Assembly: GCA_020441225.1 (NCBI GenBank)
Contig: JAGRMP010000025.1
Location: 1 to 5,285, forward strand
Length of the DNA stretch: 5,285 bases
Source: Maritimibacter sp.
GTDB taxonomy: Bacteria; Pseudomonadota; Alphaproteobacteria; Rhodobacterales; Rhodobacteraceae
Direction of reading: 5' to 3'
A program made the translations under genes and the position numbers. Below the pieces are notes generated by a model that was given only the letters and a program-made list of their open reading frames with translations, was not told the DNA's origin and ran no database searches. Every line of letters starts with the position of its first letter. The stretch's first letter is position 1. Below, piece after piece: positions 4,705 through 5,285 of this stretch.

Positions 4705-5285
4705 ATGGCCCTGTTGGACGATGACCGCCTGCTGCCTGTCGAGCCCTCGACGCGGGCGCTTGCGCGGGCGCTTTACAGGACCGTCGCCAAGGCTCCGATC
4801 ATCTCGCCCCACGGCCATACCGACCCGCGCTGGTTCGCCGAGAACGAGCCGTTCCCCGACCCCGCGCAACTCTTCGTCACCCCCGACCACTACGCTTTCC
4901 GGATGATCCACAGCCAGGGCGTGCCGCTCGAGGCGATGGGGATACCGCGGGCAGATGGCGGGCCGACCGAGACCGACGGGCGCAAGATCTGGCGGATCCT
5001 CGCGGAGTACTACTACCTGTTCCGCGGCACGCCCACACAGGGCTGGCTCGACCATGTGTTCCAGGAGGTGTTCGGCTTCGACGTGCCGCTGTCGGCGGCG
5101 ACCGCGGATCTCTACTACGACACGATCTCCGAGAAACTCGCCACGCCCGATTTCCGGCCCCGCGCGCTGTTCGAGCGGTTCAACATCGAGGTGATCGCCA
5201 CCACCGAAAGCCCGCTCGACGACCTCAAGTGGCACAGAATGATCCGCGAGAGCGGCTGGGGTGGCCGGGTCATCACCGCCTATCG
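4705..5285 (+). CDS. uxaC: Glucuronate isomerase (uronate isomerase), N-terminal part
   Basis: The frame opens at ATG 4705 and stays open to the window end: 193 complete codons of a protein that is normally about 470 residues. It should interconvert D-glucuronate with D-fructuronate and D-galacturonate with D-tagaturonate (EC 5.3.1.12), the first cytoplasmic step of hexuronate breakdown. Family landmarks are DDRLLP near the start, the metal-binding HxH of the amidohydrolase fold as His36-Gly-His38 in SPHGHTDPRWF, DHYAFRMIHSQGV at 61-73, GTPTQGWLDHVFQEVFGF at 108-125, and TTESPLDDLKWH at 166-177, aligning with the TTDDP-type block of the family. No signal peptide is seen. It is divergent from a GntR/FCD regulator, which probably controls it. 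Further uronate genes would be expected downstream but are not visible. The catalytic residues of the C-terminal half cannot be checked here. Confidence 0.95.
   Translation, partial: MALLDDDRLLPVEPSTRALARALYRTVAKAPIISPHGHTDPRWFAENEPFPDPAQLFVTPDHYAFRMIHSQGVPLEAMGIPRADGGPTETDGRKIWRILAEYYYLFRGTPTQGWLDHVFQEVFGFDVPLSAATADLYYDTISEKLATPDFRPRALFERFNIEVIATTESPLDDLKWHRMIRESGWGGRVITAY

Noticed and set aside
4612..5235. Minus-strand open frame antisense to uxaC
   Set aside because: It would cover the uxaC start and end in the divergent control region, and its translation has no recognisable family; the plus frame is clearly uronate isomerase.

Overview
This GC-rich window has strong G/C preference at third codon positions, tightly packed co-directional genes, and proteins that look like those of Alphaproteobacteria, most probably a Rhodobacterales (marine Roseobacter-type) chromosome. 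The lineage is an inference from protein style and gene content, not from a marker gene. Five genes are supported, two of them cut by the window edges. I see no RNA gene, insertion sequence, CRISPR array or phage-like segment.

Layout: (1) 1-68, minus strand: only the signal-peptide start of an exported protein whose body lies outside the window. (2) 69-491: 423 bases with no convincing gene, holding the upstream region of that exported gene, the tail of the next operon and several small inverted repeats. (3) 492-3665, minus strand: a compact three-gene operon read as circularly permuted type 2 ATP-grasp protein, then alpha-E domain protein, then transglutaminase-like cysteine peptidase. The junctions are only 5 and 4 bases, so translation is probably coupled. 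(4) 3666-3888: a 223-base spacer with the likely promoter of that operon, a neat 6+5+6 dyad just upstream of its start, and some hairpins. (5) 3889-4584, minus strand: a GntR-type regulator with an FCD ligand-binding domain. (6) 4585-4704: a divergent control region with an AT-rich core that stands out from the surrounding GC-rich DNA. (7) 4705 to the end, plus strand: the first 193 codons of glucuronate isomerase (uxaC).

Two functional units are therefore placed side by side. The right-hand unit is uronate catabolism: uxaC opens a pathway from glucuronate/galacturonate towards 2-keto-3-deoxygluconate, and the divergent FCD regulator is its obvious candidate local repressor. The left-hand unit is the widespread but still poorly understood ATP-grasp/alpha-E/transglutaminase module. 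Comparative genomics has predicted it to form and cleave amide or peptide bonds, perhaps making a peptide tag or small peptide, and in many genomes it is linked to the proteasome-like Anbu peptidase. No Anbu gene is present here: the next gene downstream on the same strand encodes an exported protein instead. This module is the most interesting biology in the window, although the family grouping itself is already known.
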